A stretch of 64,000 bases of DNA, taken from RAM1 sp943372515 (GTDB lineage Bacteria > Pseudomonadota > Gammaproteobacteria > Burkholderiales > Burkholderiaceae_C). The position numbers were made by a program, and so were the translations under genes. How positions within the stretch are numbered: position 1 is the first letter of the stretch; each line of letters opens with the position of its first letter. The notes below the pieces were generated by a model, which was not told the origin of the DNA, did no database searches, and worked only from the letters and a program-made list of their open reading frames with translations. Positions 35,236 through 48,107 of this stretch are shown here, piece by piece. The stretch lies in NCBI GenBank assembly GCA_943372515.1, contig CALRYY010000003.1:1-64000 (forward strand), given 5' to 3'.

Positions 35236-36546
35236 ATGGACATCCTGGCTGTTGGCGCGATTCTTCTGGTATTGATGCTGTTCATGCTGTCGGGCGGCGT
35301 CTGGATTGCAATGACGCTGGCCATCTGCGGCTGGGTGGGCCAGGCCTTCTTCACCACCAGCCAGCCGGGGTTGAACCTGTTCTCGGCCTTCTGGGAAAGC
35401 AATGCCAGCTGGGAGCTGGCAGCGCTGCCCCTGTTCATCTGGATGGGCGAAATTTTGTTTCGCACCAAGCTCAGCGAAGAGATGTTCACTGGCCTGGCGC
35501 CATGGCTCAGCCGGGTACCGGGGCGGCTGTTTCACACCACCATCCTGGGCTGCGGCATTTTTGGTTCGGTGTCGGGTTCGTCCGCAGCCACCTGCGCCAC
35601 GATTGCCAAGGTGTCGTTGCCCGAGCTGAAAAAGCGCGGCTACAACGAGAGCATTGCCATCGGTTCGCTGGCCACGGCCGGCACGCTGGGCATCCTGATC
35701 CCGCCGTCCATCACGATGGTGGTCTACGCGGTGGCGGCGGATGCCTCGATCATCCGCATCTTCCTTGCGGGCTTTCTGCCGGGCCTGCTGCTGATGCTGC
35801 TGTTCTCGGCCTACATCGCCTGGTGGTCGTTGCGCCACAAGAGCGAGATGCCGGCCGACGAGCCCAGCACCACATTTCGCGAGAAGCTGCGGCTGTCCAA
35901 GAACCTGATTCCCTGTGCCCTGTTGATCGTCTTCATCTGCTGGTCGCTGGTGGCGGGCTGGGCCACGGCCACCGAATGCGCGGCTTACGGTGTGGTGGGC
36001 GCCCTGGGCCTGGCGGCCTGGAGCCGGTCGCTGACCTGGCAGAACTTCAAGGAAGGCCTGGCCGGCTCGGCCCGCACCAGCTGCATGATCATGTTCATCC
36101 TGGCGGGCGCCGCATTCCTGACCAAGACCATGGCCTTCACCGGTATCCCGCGTGAACTGGCCACCTGGGTCGACAGCATGCACCTGTCACCCTATGCGCT
36201 GATCGCCTGCCTCGTGGTGGTGTACCTGGTGCTGGGCACGGCACTGGACGGCATCAGCATGATCGTTCTGACCGCGGCGGTGGTGATGCCCATGATCCAG
36301 AAGGCCGGCTTTGACCTGATCTGGTTCGGCATCTTCGTGATCCTGCTGGTGGAGATTGCCGAGGTCACGCCGCCCGTGGGCTTCAACCTGTTCGTGTTGC
36401 AGAACATGACCGGCAAGGACAGCAACCTGATTGCCAAGGCGGCGATCCCGTTCTTTATGTGCCTGGTGGTCTGCATTGCACTGATCACCCTGTTTCCCCA
36501 GATCGTGACGATCGTTCCCGACCTCGTGATGGGTCCTGCGCGATGA
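35236..36546 (+). CDS. TRAP transporter large permease (DctM family), copy 2
   Basis: A 436-residue membrane protein, collinear without gaps with the DctM at 28108-29418. Identical blocks include FSAFWESNASWELAALPLFI and NLFVLQNMTGKDSN. It completes the rightward DctPQM set and is followed by an orphan DctP. RBS AAAGGG about 8 bases before the ATG. Confidence 0.93.
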   Translation: MDILAVGAILLVLMLFMLSGGVWIAMTLAICGWVGQAFFTTSQPGLNLFSAFWESNASWELAALPLFIWMGEILFRTKLSEEMFTGLAPWLSRVPGRLFHTTILGCGIFGSVSGSSAATCATIAKVSLPELKKRGYNESIAIGSLATAGTLGILIPPSITMVVYAVAADASIIRIFLAGFLPGLLLMLLFSAYIAWWSLRHKSEMPADEPSTTFREKLRLSKNLIPCALLIVFICWSLVAGWATATECAAYGVVGALGLAAWSRSLTWQNFKEGLAGSARTSCMIMFILAGAAFLTKTMAFTGIPRELATWVDSMHLSPYALIACLVVVYLVLGTALDGISMIVLTAAVVMPMIQKAGFDLIWFGIFVILLVEIAEVTPPVGFNLFVLQNMTGKDSNLIAKAAIPFFMCLVVCIALITLFPQIVTIVPDLVMGPAR

Positions 36547-36624
36547 AGCTGTTGCTGAACCCGCGTTGCAGTGCGGTGGCCACTGCAAAAGCGCACCCTC
36601 CACGCCGCCGCTGAAGGAATCACC

Positions 36625-37611
36625 ATGAAACGCATCTTGATCGTGGCTGCACTGGCAGCTGCGGGGGGACAGCTTTGCCTGGCCCAGACCGCCACCCCCG
36701 CCACCACCTGGAAGCTGGCCACCGGTTACCGCGCCGAGTCGTTCCACACGCAGAACATCATGCAGTTTGCAAAAGATGTGGAGCTGGCCAGCGCCGGCGC
36801 CTTGCGCATTGACGTGCAGCCCAACAACGCGTTGTTCAAGCTCAACGAGATCCGCCAGGCCGTGCAGGACGGCAAGGCCGAGGCCGGCGAGACCATCATG
36901 ACCAGCATGGTCAAGGACATTCCCATCGCCGGGGCCGACGCGATTCCTTTCGTCGTGAGCAGCTATGAAGATGCCAAACGCATGTGGGACCTGCAGCGCC
37001 CCTTGATCGACAAGCACTTTGCCCAGCGCGGCCTGAAGGCGCTGTACGCCGTGCCGTGGCCGCCGCAGGGCTTGTATGCCGGTGCGCCGGTTCGGTCGTC
37101 GGCCGACTTCAAGGGCACGCGCATGCGAACCTACAACCAGTCCACCATCCGCATCGCCGAGATGCTGGGCGCCACGCCGGTGGACGTGCCGATGGTGGAA
37201 GTCAACAAGGCCCTGGCCAGCGGCCGTATGGACAACATGATCACGTCTGCCGTGACCGGGGTGGAGAACCAGGTGTGGGGCCAGATCAAGCACTACTACG
37301 ACATCAACGCCTGGTTCCCCAAGAACATCGTCTTTGTGAACCTCAAGGCATTTGACACCCTGAAGCCCGCCGTGCAGCAGGCCGTGCTCAAGTCGGCGCA
37401 GGAGGCCGAGACGCGCGGCTGGGCCCTGAGCCGCGGTGTCGCAGCCGACTCCACCGGCGAGCTGAAAGCCAAGGGCATGAAGGTGGACCGCATCCCGGCC
37501 GACTTTGAAGCCGAACTCAAGCGAATGGGCGAGAAATTCTCCCGCGAATGGGTACGATCTGTCGGGAACGAGGCCAACAACATCTTCGTGCCGTACTACA
37601 TCCAACGTTAA
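36625..37611 (+). CDS. TRAP transporter substrate-binding protein (DctP family), orphan
   Basis: A 328-residue periplasmic protein with a signal peptide ending near LCLAQT. The DctP core is present (ESFHTQNIMQFAKDVELASA, RMRTYNQSTIRIAEMLGATP), but it is clearly more distant from copies 1 and 2 than they are from each other. It has no permease genes of its own and probably feeds the DctQM pair directly upstream, adding a second ligand. RBS AAGGA 8 bases before the ATG. The oxoprolinase gene follows after 11 bp. Confidence 0.9.
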   Translation: MKRILIVAALAAAGGQLCLAQTATPATTWKLATGYRAESFHTQNIMQFAKDVELASAGALRIDVQPNNALFKLNEIRQAVQDGKAEAGETIMTSMVKDIPIAGADAIPFVVSSYEDAKRMWDLQRPLIDKHFAQRGLKALYAVPWPPQGLYAGAPVRSSADFKGTRMRTYNQSTIRIAEMLGATPVDVPMVEVNKALASGRMDNMITSAVTGVENQVWGQIKHYYDINAWFPKNIVFVNLKAFDTLKPAVQQAVLKSAQEAETRGWALSRGVAADSTGELKAKGMKVDRIPADFEAELKRMGEKFSREWVRSVGNEANNIFVPYYIQR

Positions 37612-37622
37612 CCTCACGCACC

Positions 37623-41261
<3,639 letters not shown>

Positions 41262-41281
41262 AGTTGCACAAGGAGTTGGGC

Positions 41282-41656
41282 ATGGACATGACATCACGCG
41301 TACAGCGGTGGCTGGCCTCGGCCTGGGGGCCGCAGCGCAACGACGTTGCCGACAGCGAAGCCGCATTGCCACCGCCTGACCTGGACGACATCCGTCAGGC
41401 GATGCGCATGGCGGTGGCGCCCTGCAGCGACGAGCACCGCGCCCGGGCGGCCGGGCAGATCGCGCGCGCCGCGTCGGCTGTCGAGCTGTGGCTGTTGCGC
41501 TCAAGCCTGTACCAGTACCTGGCGCAAGACCTCGGGCAGGCCGAGGCACAGCGGCGCACGGCAGACCTGTTGCCGCTGTTTGGCGGCGCGGTCCCCGGCG
41601 TGGCACAGCGGCGGCAAATTGCCGACAATCGCTCCCATGAGCAGCGCCTTCATTGA
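41282..41656 (+). CDS. Small hypothetical protein
   Basis: A 124-residue soluble, alpha-helical protein that I do not recognise. It starts at ATG 41282 with AAGGAG seven bases upstream, 20 bp after the oxoprolinase stop, so it is probably in that operon. The middle (SAVELWLLRSSLYQYLAQDL, QRRTADLLPLF) looks like a helical bundle. Its last 20 bases overlap the DinB-like gene. Confidence 0.6.
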   Translation: MDMTSRVQRWLASAWGPQRNDVADSEAALPPPDLDDIRQAMRMAVAPCSDEHRARAAGQIARAASAVELWLLRSSLYQYLAQDLGQAEAQRRTADLLPLFGGAVPGVAQRRQIADNRSHEQRLH

Positions 41657-42170
41657 CAACTACCGGTTCCTTTCCCGCTACAACGCATGGTTCAACGAGC
41701 GCCTGTATGGTGTGTGTGATGCGCTCACTGACGCGCAGCGCCTGCACGACCACGGCGCGTTCTTTGGGTCCATCCACGGCACGCTGAACCACCTGGTGTG
41801 GGGCGACACGATGTGGCTGCAGCGCTTCAATGCGCAGGGGGCGGCGTTTGCCGCATTGAGCGATGACGTGCTGGCGCTGCCTGCGGGTGCTACGTACGGC
41901 ACGCTGCTGGAGCCTGAGTGGGCGGCGTTGAAAGCCCGGCGCGAACAGCTGGACGCCGCCATCGAGGCCTGGGTCGCGCAGATGCCGGATGACTTTCCGT
42001 TGCGCACCATGCGTTACGCCAATACCCGTGGTGTGTGGCGCGAGCACCCGGCCTGGCAGGCCATGACGCATTTCTTCAACCACCAAACCCACCACCGCGG
42101 CCAGGTCACCACACTGCTGAGTCAGGCCGGTGTGGATGTGGGTGTAACGGACCTGATCGCGCTGGTGTGA
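41637..42170 (+). CDS. DinB-family protein
   Basis: A 177-residue four-helix-bundle protein of the DinB/YfiT superfamily. Metal-site histidines of the fold are in FGSIHGTLNHLVWGDTMWL and HFFNHQTHHRGQV. Members bind divalent metal and often act as thiol-dependent transferases, but many have no known role. Start is ATG 41637, inside the preceding gene. A strong bidirectional terminator follows. Confidence 0.85.
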   Translation: MSSAFIDNYRFLSRYNAWFNERLYGVCDALTDAQRLHDHGAFFGSIHGTLNHLVWGDTMWLQRFNAQGAAFAALSDDVLALPAGATYGTLLEPEWAALKARREQLDAAIEAWVAQMPDDFPLRTMRYANTRGVWREHPAWQAMTHFFNHQTHHRGQVTTLLSQAGVDVGVTDLIALV

Positions 42171-42190
42171 CTGCGCCAGCGCAAAGCAAA

Positions 42191-42214
42191 AAAAGCCCGC
42201 TGATGCGGGCTTTT
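42191..42214. terminator. Bidirectional rho-independent terminator
   Basis: AAAGCCCGC-TGAT-GCGGGCTTT flanked by A-runs on the left and T-run on the right. It ends both the rightward DinB-like transcript and the leftward comEA-like transcript. Confidence 0.9.
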
Positions 42215-42232
42215 GTTCAGGTACGGTGCCGC

Positions 42233-42586
42233 CTACTTCTTGGCCGTGTCGGTTTTCTTTTCTGCTGCCTTGTCAGACTTGGACGTCTTGTCGGCGGGCG
42301 TTGCGGCGGCTGCCTTGAACGCATCACCGTTGACGGTCAGGCCCTCCTTGGAGAAGCGGGCAGCGTTGGCGGGGCCTACGCCCTTGACGCGGCCGATGAG
42401 ATCGTCCCAGTCCTTGAAGGCGCCTTTCTTGCGCTCGTCCAGGATACGCGCTGTCATGGCCGGGCCGATACCGCGTACACCGTCCAGTTCGGCCTCTGTG
42501 GCCTTGTTGACGTCAGCGGCAAACGACGTGGCCGCACACAGCAGGGCCACGATGGCCAGCATGTGTGCCAGCAATTTTTTCAACAT
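42233..42586 (-). CDS. ComEA-like helix-hairpin-helix DNA-binding protein
   Basis: A 117-residue exported protein: signal peptide LKKLLAHMLAIVALLCAATS, then a tandem helix-hairpin-helix domain (DGVRGIGPAMTARIL and LIGRVKGVGPANAARF) and a lysine/alanine-rich tail. ComEA proteins bind incoming DNA in the periplasm during natural transformation; short single-domain forms are common in Burkholderiales. RBS AAGGAGG 7 bases before the ATG. It lies downstream of rfaD but behind a terminator, so it has its own promoter or depends on readthrough. Confidence 0.88.
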   Translation of the reverse strand: MLKKLLAHMLAIVALLCAATSFAADVNKATEAELDGVRGIGPAMTARILDERKKGAFKDWDDLIGRVKGVGPANAARFSKEGLTVNGDAFKAAAATPADKTSKSDKAAEKKTDTAKK

Positions 42587-42608
42587 GGGAAATCCTCCTT
42601 GATTTAGT

Positions 42609-42640
42609 AAAAACGCCCGGCCCCATTGCCAGGCTGGGCG
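42609..42640 (-). terminator. Rho-independent terminator after rfaD
   Basis: On the leftward strand CGCCC-A-GCC pairs with GGC-C-GGGCG around a 9-base loop, and TTTTT follows directly. It lies between the rfaD stop and the comEA-like start and probably ends the lapA-lapB-rfaE-rfaD transcript. Confidence 0.75.
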
Positions 42641-42665
42641 AGTTTAATAAATCAAAAGTTCCCAA

Positions 42666-43661
42666 TCAAGTATGAATAAGTGACTGCATGTAAGCAAAAA
42701 CACCGCTTTCTACATCCATGAAAGCATGGTCGCATCCCGCCGCGCGCAGTGCAGTCAGGTCCGCCTGGGTGTAGCACTGGTACTTGCCCCGCAGCGCATC
42801 GGGAAAGGGTACGTACTCGATCAGGCCCTTCGCCACGGCGCCAGCCAGGTCCAGTGGGGCCGAGCCCTGCAATGCATTGACGGTGGCCAACGCCACGTCG
42901 TTGAAAGGCTGTGCGCGACCGGTGCCCAGGTTGAAAAGCCCCGACTTTTGCGGATGGTCGAAGAACCACAGATTGACAGCCACCACATCGTCAATGAACA
43001 CAAAGTCGCGTTGCTGCTCGCCGGCGCCATAGCCGCCGTATTCGCCGAACAGCTTCACGCGGCCTTCGGCGCGGAACTGGTTGAACTGGTGAAACGCCAC
43101 GCTGGCCATGCGGCCCTTGTGTTGTTCGCGCGGGCCGTACACGTTGAAGTAGCGAAAGCCCGCCACCTGGTGCGTCGCGTCCTGGAACTGCGCACCCAGC
43201 TCGCGGCGCATGCGCTGGTCAAACAACAGCTTGCTGTAGCCGTAGACATTCAGCGGCTTTTCGAATTCGGGTGATTCGCGAAAGGTCTCCGAGCCGCCGT
43301 AGGTGGCCGCAGACGATGCGTAGAGCAACCGCGCACCGCGCTGGCGGCACGCGTTGAACAGGCCACACGACAAGGTGTAGTTGTTGTCCATCATGTACTT
43401 GCCGTCGGTTTCCATGGTGTCACTGCAGGCGCCCTCATGGAACACGGCCTCGACCTTGCCAAAGCCGCCTTCAGCAAAAAGGTCGTAGAACAGATCAGCG
43501 TCTACATAGTCGGCAATGCGCAGGTCGGCCAGGTTGCGGAATTTGTCGCCCTGCGTCAGGTCGTCCACCGCAATGATGTCGTCGATGCCGCGTGCGTTCA
43601 GACCCCGCACGATGTTGCTGCCAATGAAGCCGGCCGCGCCGGTAACCACCACTCGTGTCAT
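42666..43661 (-). CDS. rfaD: ADP-L-glycero-D-manno-heptose 6-epimerase
   Basis: A 331-residue short-chain dehydrogenase-fold epimerase (HldD). NAD-binding GAAGFIGSNIVRGL at the N-terminus, YASSAATYGG with the active Ser/Thr strand, and catalytic YGYSKLLFDQ. It converts ADP-D-glycero- to ADP-L-glycero-manno-heptose for the inner core of lipopolysaccharide. Its ATG overlaps the rfaE1 stop by 4 bp. Confidence 0.96.
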   Translation of the reverse strand: MTRVVVTGAAGFIGSNIVRGLNARGIDDIIAVDDLTQGDKFRNLADLRIADYVDADLFYDLFAEGGFGKVEAVFHEGACSDTMETDGKYMMDNNYTLSCGLFNACRQRGARLLYASSAATYGGSETFRESPEFEKPLNVYGYSKLLFDQRMRRELGAQFQDATHQVAGFRYFNVYGPREQHKGRMASVAFHQFNQFRAEGRVKLFGEYGGYGAGEQQRDFVFIDDVVAVNLWFFDHPQKSGLFNLGTGRAQPFNDVALATVNALQGSAPLDLAGAVAKGLIEYVPFPDALRGKYQCYTQADLTALRAAGCDHAFMDVESGVFAYMQSLIHT

Positions 43662-44587
43662 GCAAACAGCTCCTCGTAAGACACCGTGGCGGTGCCGAAT
43701 TTGCCCACCACAATGCCACCCGCCTTGTTGGCCAGAGGCAGGGCGTCACGCAGCGACAGGCCGGCAGCCACCAGCGTTGCCAGCGTCGCTATCACCGTGT
43801 CGCCAGCGCCGGTGACGTCGAACACCTCACGCGCCTGGGCCTTCACATGAAGCTCACCTTGTGCGTCAAACAGGCTCATGCCTTCTTCGCTGCGTGTGAC
43901 CAGCAGCGCACCCAGGCCCAGCGATTTGCGCAGGGCCTGCGCCTTGTCGCGCAGGGCGGCTTCGCTGTTCCACGCGCCGACCACCTGCTGCAGTTCGGCA
44001 CGGTTGGGTGTGATGACACTGGCGCCGGCATAGCGCGAATAGTCCGAGCCCTTGGGGTCCACCAGCACCGGTTTGCCGGCGGCGCGCGCGGCGCTGATCA
44101 TGGTGGCGATATGGGCCAGGCCGCCCTTGCCGTAGTCTGAAAAAAGAATTGCGTCATGCACCGGTGCGAGCTGCGCGAAGGCTTCGGTCTGCGAGGCCAG
44201 CGCTTCGTGATCGGGTTCGCTTTCAAAGTCCAGGCGCAGCAGTTGCTGCTGGCGCCCGATCACGCGCAGCTTGACTGTGGTTTGCAGTCCACCGTCGCGC
44301 GCCAGGTGGGTGCTGATGCCGGTGCTTTGCATCAGCCGCTCAAGCTTGCGCCCGGGCTCGTCGTCGCCAATCACGCCGATGAAGCTGGCCTGCGCACCCA
44401 GCGTGGCGATGTTGTAGGCCACGTTGGCGGCTGCGCCGATGCGCTCTTCCTCGCGCGTGACACGCACCACAGGCACCGGTGCCTCGGGCGAGATGCGGTC
44501 TACCGAGCCGTGCCAGTAGCGGTCCAGCATGGCGTCTCCTACCACCAGCACGCGCGCGGCAGCCATTTGTTGTTTTGTCAGGGTCAT
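43658..44587 (-). CDS. rfaE1: D-glycero-beta-D-manno-heptose-7-phosphate kinase
   Basis: A 309-residue PfkB-family kinase, the kinase half of HldE only. VVGDAMLDRYWHGSVDRISP at the start and the anion-hole/catalytic FDVTGAGDTVIATLA near the end identify it. It phosphorylates heptose 7-phosphate at C1. The nucleotidyltransferase half (rfaE2) is not in the window and must be a separate gene. The ATG overlaps the lapB stop by 4 bp. Confidence 0.95.
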   Translation of the reverse strand: MTLTKQQMAAARVLVVGDAMLDRYWHGSVDRISPEAPVPVVRVTREEERIGAAANVAYNIATLGAQASFIGVIGDDEPGRKLERLMQSTGISTHLARDGGLQTTVKLRVIGRQQQLLRLDFESEPDHEALASQTEAFAQLAPVHDAILFSDYGKGGLAHIATMISAARAAGKPVLVDPKGSDYSRYAGASVITPNRAELQQVVGAWNSEAALRDKAQALRKSLGLGALLVTRSEEGMSLFDAQGELHVKAQAREVFDVTGAGDTVIATLATLVAAGLSLRDALPLANKAGGIVVGKFGTATVSYEELFA

Positions 44588-45717
44588 AGTTCTTCTACAC
44601 GCCGCGCGGGGTAACTGTCCCACGCCTGGCAGCCGGGGCATTGCCAGAAGTGCTGCTTGGCCTCAAAGCCGCAGGCCGCGCAGCGGTAACGGCGCAGGGG
44701 CTTCACGGCGTGTTCCAGCGCGTTTTGTACATAGGGGTGGGCCTGCTCGTGCTCCAGCTTCTCGCCGGCCAGCCAGCGCGACGCAGCGACCAGGGACGGC
44801 TCGCGCTCCAGGTGGTGCATGTACCAGGCGCGCGCTGCATCGGGGTCTGACTCCAGCGCGGCGATGGCGTCCAGAACGTCCAGCGACGGGTGCAGCTCAT
44901 AGCTTGCCTGCAACACCTGCATGACCTGTTCCTGCTGGCCGCAGGCGTTGGCGGTTTCCGCCAGGCGCGCCGCCATCAGCGGGATGGATACGGGCGATCG
45001 GTTGGCCAGGCTCATGAGTGTTTTCAGGGCGTCGTCGTGTGCTGCAGCTCTCGTTTGCAAGGAGGCCAGCTCCATGCGTGCCCGTGGCGCGTCGGGCGCC
45101 ACGGTCATGGCCTGGCGCAGCAGCGGCTCGGCCGCTTCGTCGCTGGCCTGGCCGGCTTGCTCACACAGGTAGTGAGCGATGCGTGTGGTGAACGTGCCGT
45201 CGCTGCCGGTTTCCAGTTTGCGGGCGGTGTCGGTGGCCTGTGCCCAGTCGCGTGAGCGTTCGTAGATGGCCAGCAGCGCCAGGCGTGCCTGTGTCTGGAA
45301 CGCGGTGCCTTCCAGCTTGCGCAGGGCTTCTTCCGCGCGGTCCAGCAGGCCCGCCTTCAAAAAGTCCAGCGCCAGTGCATGCTGGGCCCGGTCGCGGTCG
45401 GCCCGGCTCAGGTCGCCGCGCGACAGCAGGTGTTCGTGTACGCGTACGGCGCGTTCGTATTCGCCACGGCGGCGAAACAGGTTGCCCAACGCGAAGTGCA
45501 GCTCTGACGTGTCGGGGTCGTTCTGAACGGCCTCGATGAACGCGTCAATGGCCTGGTCCTGCTGCTCGTTGAGCAGGTAGTTCAATCCCTTGAAATATGC
45601 CTTGGGCGCCTGGCGGTTCTCGATGCGCAGCTGGCGCAGGTCCAGCCGCGATGCCAGCCAGCCCAGCACAAAGGCCACCGGCAGGCCCAGCAGGATCCAG
45701 CTCAGGTCAAAGTCCAT
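44584..45717 (-). CDS. lapB: Lipopolysaccharide assembly protein B (YciM)
   Basis: A 377-residue inner-membrane-anchored protein: one N-terminal helix (SWILLGLPVAFVLGWLASRL), a series of TPR repeats through about residue 330, and a C-terminal rubredoxin-like zinc ribbon with CAACGFE and CPGCQAWDSYP. LapB steers degradation of LpxC by FtsH and so sets LPS output. Start overlaps the end of lapA by 11 bp. Confidence 0.95.
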   Translation of the reverse strand: MDFDLSWILLGLPVAFVLGWLASRLDLRQLRIENRQAPKAYFKGLNYLLNEQQDQAIDAFIEAVQNDPDTSELHFALGNLFRRRGEYERAVRVHEHLLSRGDLSRADRDRAQHALALDFLKAGLLDRAEEALRKLEGTAFQTQARLALLAIYERSRDWAQATDTARKLETGSDGTFTTRIAHYLCEQAGQASDEAAEPLLRQAMTVAPDAPRARMELASLQTRAAAHDDALKTLMSLANRSPVSIPLMAARLAETANACGQQEQVMQVLQASYELHPSLDVLDAIAALESDPDAARAWYMHHLEREPSLVAASRWLAGEKLEHEQAHPYVQNALEHAVKPLRRYRCAACGFEAKQHFWQCPGCQAWDSYPARRVEEL

Positions 45718-45991
45718 GGGGTGCTGTCTGCGCCGGGTCTGTGACACTCGCGCCTTGCGGCGCCTGCGTGGCCTTTTGCGCTGCGGCGCGCTGGCGCCAC
45801 CAGCGCGGCACCATGCCCATGACGCCGACGGCCAGCCCCAATGCAAATGCAGTCAACACCACCAACACCAGAGGCGCGCGCCATTGGGTGCCGAAGAAAA
45901 AGTGCACCGTGGCGTCCTGCTGGTTGTTCAGCGCGAATGCGAACAGGGTAAAAAAAATGGCTGCCTTGAGCAGCCACATGAGGTATTTCAT
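45707..45991 (-). CDS. lapA: LapA-domain membrane protein (DUF1049)
   Basis: A 94-residue protein with two membrane helices (LKAAIFFTLFAFALNNQQDA and LVLVVLTAFALGLAVGVMGM), the usual LapA layout, plus a basic tail. It sits directly before lapB, as in many proteobacteria, and probably joins it in LPS-assembly control. RBS GGAG lies before the ATG at 45991. Confidence 0.9.
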   Translation of the reverse strand: MKYLMWLLKAAIFFTLFAFALNNQQDATVHFFFGTQWRAPLVLVVLTAFALGLAVGVMGMVPRWWRQRAAAQKATQAPQGASVTDPAQTAPHGL

Positions 45992-46025
45992 TCATCTCCT
46001 CAGTGACGAGGGGATTCTATCGGGG

Positions 46026-46343
46026 TCAGCCGCCGGGCTTGTCGCCGGCTTGCAGTTCGGCCGTGCGGCGGTCCACGGCTTCACGCAGGGCCTTGCCTGG
46101 CTTGAAGTGGGGAACCCGCTTTTCGGGGATATGCACGCTCTCGCCACTGCGCGGGTTGCGACCCATGCGTGGCGGGCGGCGGTTGATTGAAAAGCTGCCG
46201 AAACCGCGAATTTCAATGCGGTGGCCACGCACCAGGGCTTCACTCATCGCGTCCAGAATCGCCTTGACGGCGTATTCCGCATCGCGATGGGTGAGCTGGC
46301 TGAAGCGTGCGGCCAGTTCTTCTACCAGGTCGGATCGGGTCAT
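46026..46343 (-). CDS. ihfB: Integration host factor subunit beta
   Basis: A 105-residue DNA-bending protein. MTRSDLVEELAARF starts the fold; IEIRGFGSFSINRRPPRMGR and NPRSGESVHIP carry the DNA-contacting beta arm with the intercalating Pro. It pairs with IHF-alpha, encoded elsewhere. The start at 46343 fits family N-termini; longer frames upstream lack conservation. It follows rpsA by 75 bp, the usual order. Confidence 0.95.
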   Translation of the reverse strand: MTRSDLVEELAARFSQLTHRDAEYAVKAILDAMSEALVRGHRIEIRGFGSFSINRRPPRMGRNPRSGESVHIPEKRVPHFKPGKALREAVDRRTAELQAGDKPGG

Positions 46344-46418
46344 GAAATCGAAGGCATTGCGGGACAGACCGGCCAACGCGCTACGCGCAGGGCCGCCCTG
46401 TCCTCAACCGTTCAAGTC

Positions 46419-48107
46419 TTATTTCGACTCGTTGTTGTCCAGCTTGGCGCGCAGCAGGGCGCCCAGGCTGGTCGTGCCGGCGTTTTCACGCGACGATTGC
46501 TGGCTCAGGTTGGCCATGGCGCCTTGCTCGTCGGCCATGTCCTTGGCCTTGATGGACAGCTGGATGTTGCGCGTCTTGCGGTCGATGTTGACCACCACGG
46601 CGGACACTTCGTCGCCTTCCTTGAGCACGTTGCGGGCATCTTCCACGCGGTCGCGCGAGATTTCCGAGGCACGCAGGTAGCCGATGATGTCTTCGCCCAG
46701 GTCGATCTCGGCGCCCTTGGGGTCCACCGTCTTGACCTTGCCGGTCACCACGGCGCCCTTGTCGTGCACCGAGGTGAAGGTGGCAAACGGGTCGCCGTCC
46801 AGCTGCTTGATGCCCAGGGAGATGCGCTCGCGGTCCACGTCCACGGCCAGCACGATTGCGTCGACTTCCTGGCCCTTCTTGTAGTTGCGCACGGCGGCTT
46901 CGCCGGGCTCGTTCCAGGACAGGTCAGACAGGTGCACCAGGCCGTCGATGCCGGCAGCCAGGCCCACGAACACGCCGAAGTCGGTGATCGACTTGATCGG
47001 GCCCTTGACGCGGTCGCCGCGCTTGGTGTTCTGTGCAAACTCTTGCCACGGGTTGGCCTTGCACTGCTTCATGCCCAGGCTGATGCGGCGCTTGTCTTCG
47101 TCGATTTCCAGGACCATGACTTCGACTTCGTCACCCAGCGCAACGATCTTGGACGGAGCCACGTTCTTGTTGGTCCAGTCCATTTCAGACACGTGCACCA
47201 GGCCTTCGATACCGGGCTCGAGTTCCACGAACGCGCCGTAGTCGGCAATGTTGGTGATCTTGCCGAACATGCGGGTGCCCTGCGGGTAGCGGCGGTTCAC
47301 GCCCATCCACGGGTCGTCGCCCATTTGCTTGAGGCCCAGGGACACGCGGTTCTTTTCGGTGTCGAACTTGAGGATCTTGGCGGTGATTTCCTGGCCGGCC
47401 TGAACGACTTCGCTCGGGTGGCGCACACGGCGCCAGGCCATGTCGGTGATGTGCAGCAGGCCGTCGATGCCGCCCAGGTCCACGAACGCACCGTATTCGG
47501 TGATGTTCTTGACCACGCCGCGCACAACGGAGCCTTCCTTCAGGGTTTCCATCAGCTTGGCGCGCTCTTCGCCCATGGAGGCTTCCACCACGGCGCGGCG
47601 GCTCAGCACCACGTTGTTGCGCTTGCGGTCCAGCTTGATGACCTTGAATTCCAGGGTCTTGTTTTCGTAGGGGGTCAGGTCCTTGATGGGACGCGTGTCG
47701 ATCAGCGAACCGGGCAGGAAGGCGCGGATGCCATTGACCAGCACGGTCAGGCCGCCCTTGACCTTGCCGCTGGTGGTGCCGGTGACGAATTCGCCGGATT
47801 CCAGGGCCTTTTCCAGGCTCATCCACGAGGCCAGGCGCTTGGCCTTGTCGCGCGACAGGATGGTGTCGCCGTAGCCGTTTTCGATGGCGTCGATGGCCAC
47901 CGACACGAAGTCGCCTACCTGGACTTCGATTTCGCCCTTGTCGTTCTTGAACTCTTCGATCGGCACATAGGCCTCGGACTTGAGTCCGGCATTGACCACA
48001 ACAAAGCTGTGCTCGATGCGCACGACTTCGGCGGTAATGACCTCACCGGCGCGCATTTCCTGGCGCTGCAGCGATTCTTCAAAAAGGGCGGCAAAAGATT
48101 CAGACAT
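46419..48107 (-). CDS. rpsA: 30S ribosomal protein S1
   Basis: A 562-residue mRNA-binding ribosomal protein with six S1 OB-fold repeats; conserved cores recur, for example YGAFVDLGGIDGLLHITDMA and FGVFVGLAAGIDGLVHLSDL. Start ATG at 48107 is preceded by AAGGAA seven bases upstream. It lies between cmk and ihfB, as in most proteobacteria. Confidence 0.98.
   Translation of the reverse strand: MSESFAALFEESLQRQEMRAGEVITAEVVRIEHSFVVVNAGLKSEAYVPIEEFKNDKGEIEVQVGDFVSVAIDAIENGYGDTILSRDKAKRLASWMSLEKALESGEFVTGTTSGKVKGGLTVLVNGIRAFLPGSLIDTRPIKDLTPYENKTLEFKVIKLDRKRNNVVLSRRAVVEASMGEERAKLMETLKEGSVVRGVVKNITEYGAFVDLGGIDGLLHITDMAWRRVRHPSEVVQAGQEITAKILKFDTEKNRVSLGLKQMGDDPWMGVNRRYPQGTRMFGKITNIADYGAFVELEPGIEGLVHVSEMDWTNKNVAPSKIVALGDEVEVMVLEIDEDKRRISLGMKQCKANPWQEFAQNTKRGDRVKGPIKSITDFGVFVGLAAGIDGLVHLSDLSWNEPGEAAVRNYKKGQEVDAIVLAVDVDRERISLGIKQLDGDPFATFTSVHDKGAVVTGKVKTVDPKGAEIDLGEDIIGYLRASEISRDRVEDARNVLKEGDEVSAVVVNIDRKTRNIQLSIKAKDMADEQGAMANLSQQSSRENAGTTSLGALLRAKLDNNESK

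Noticed and set aside
28108..36546. Composite transposon bounded by the two inverted TRAP copies
   Set aside because: The copies are diverged protein-coding genes with different flanks; there is no transposase or short terminal repeat.
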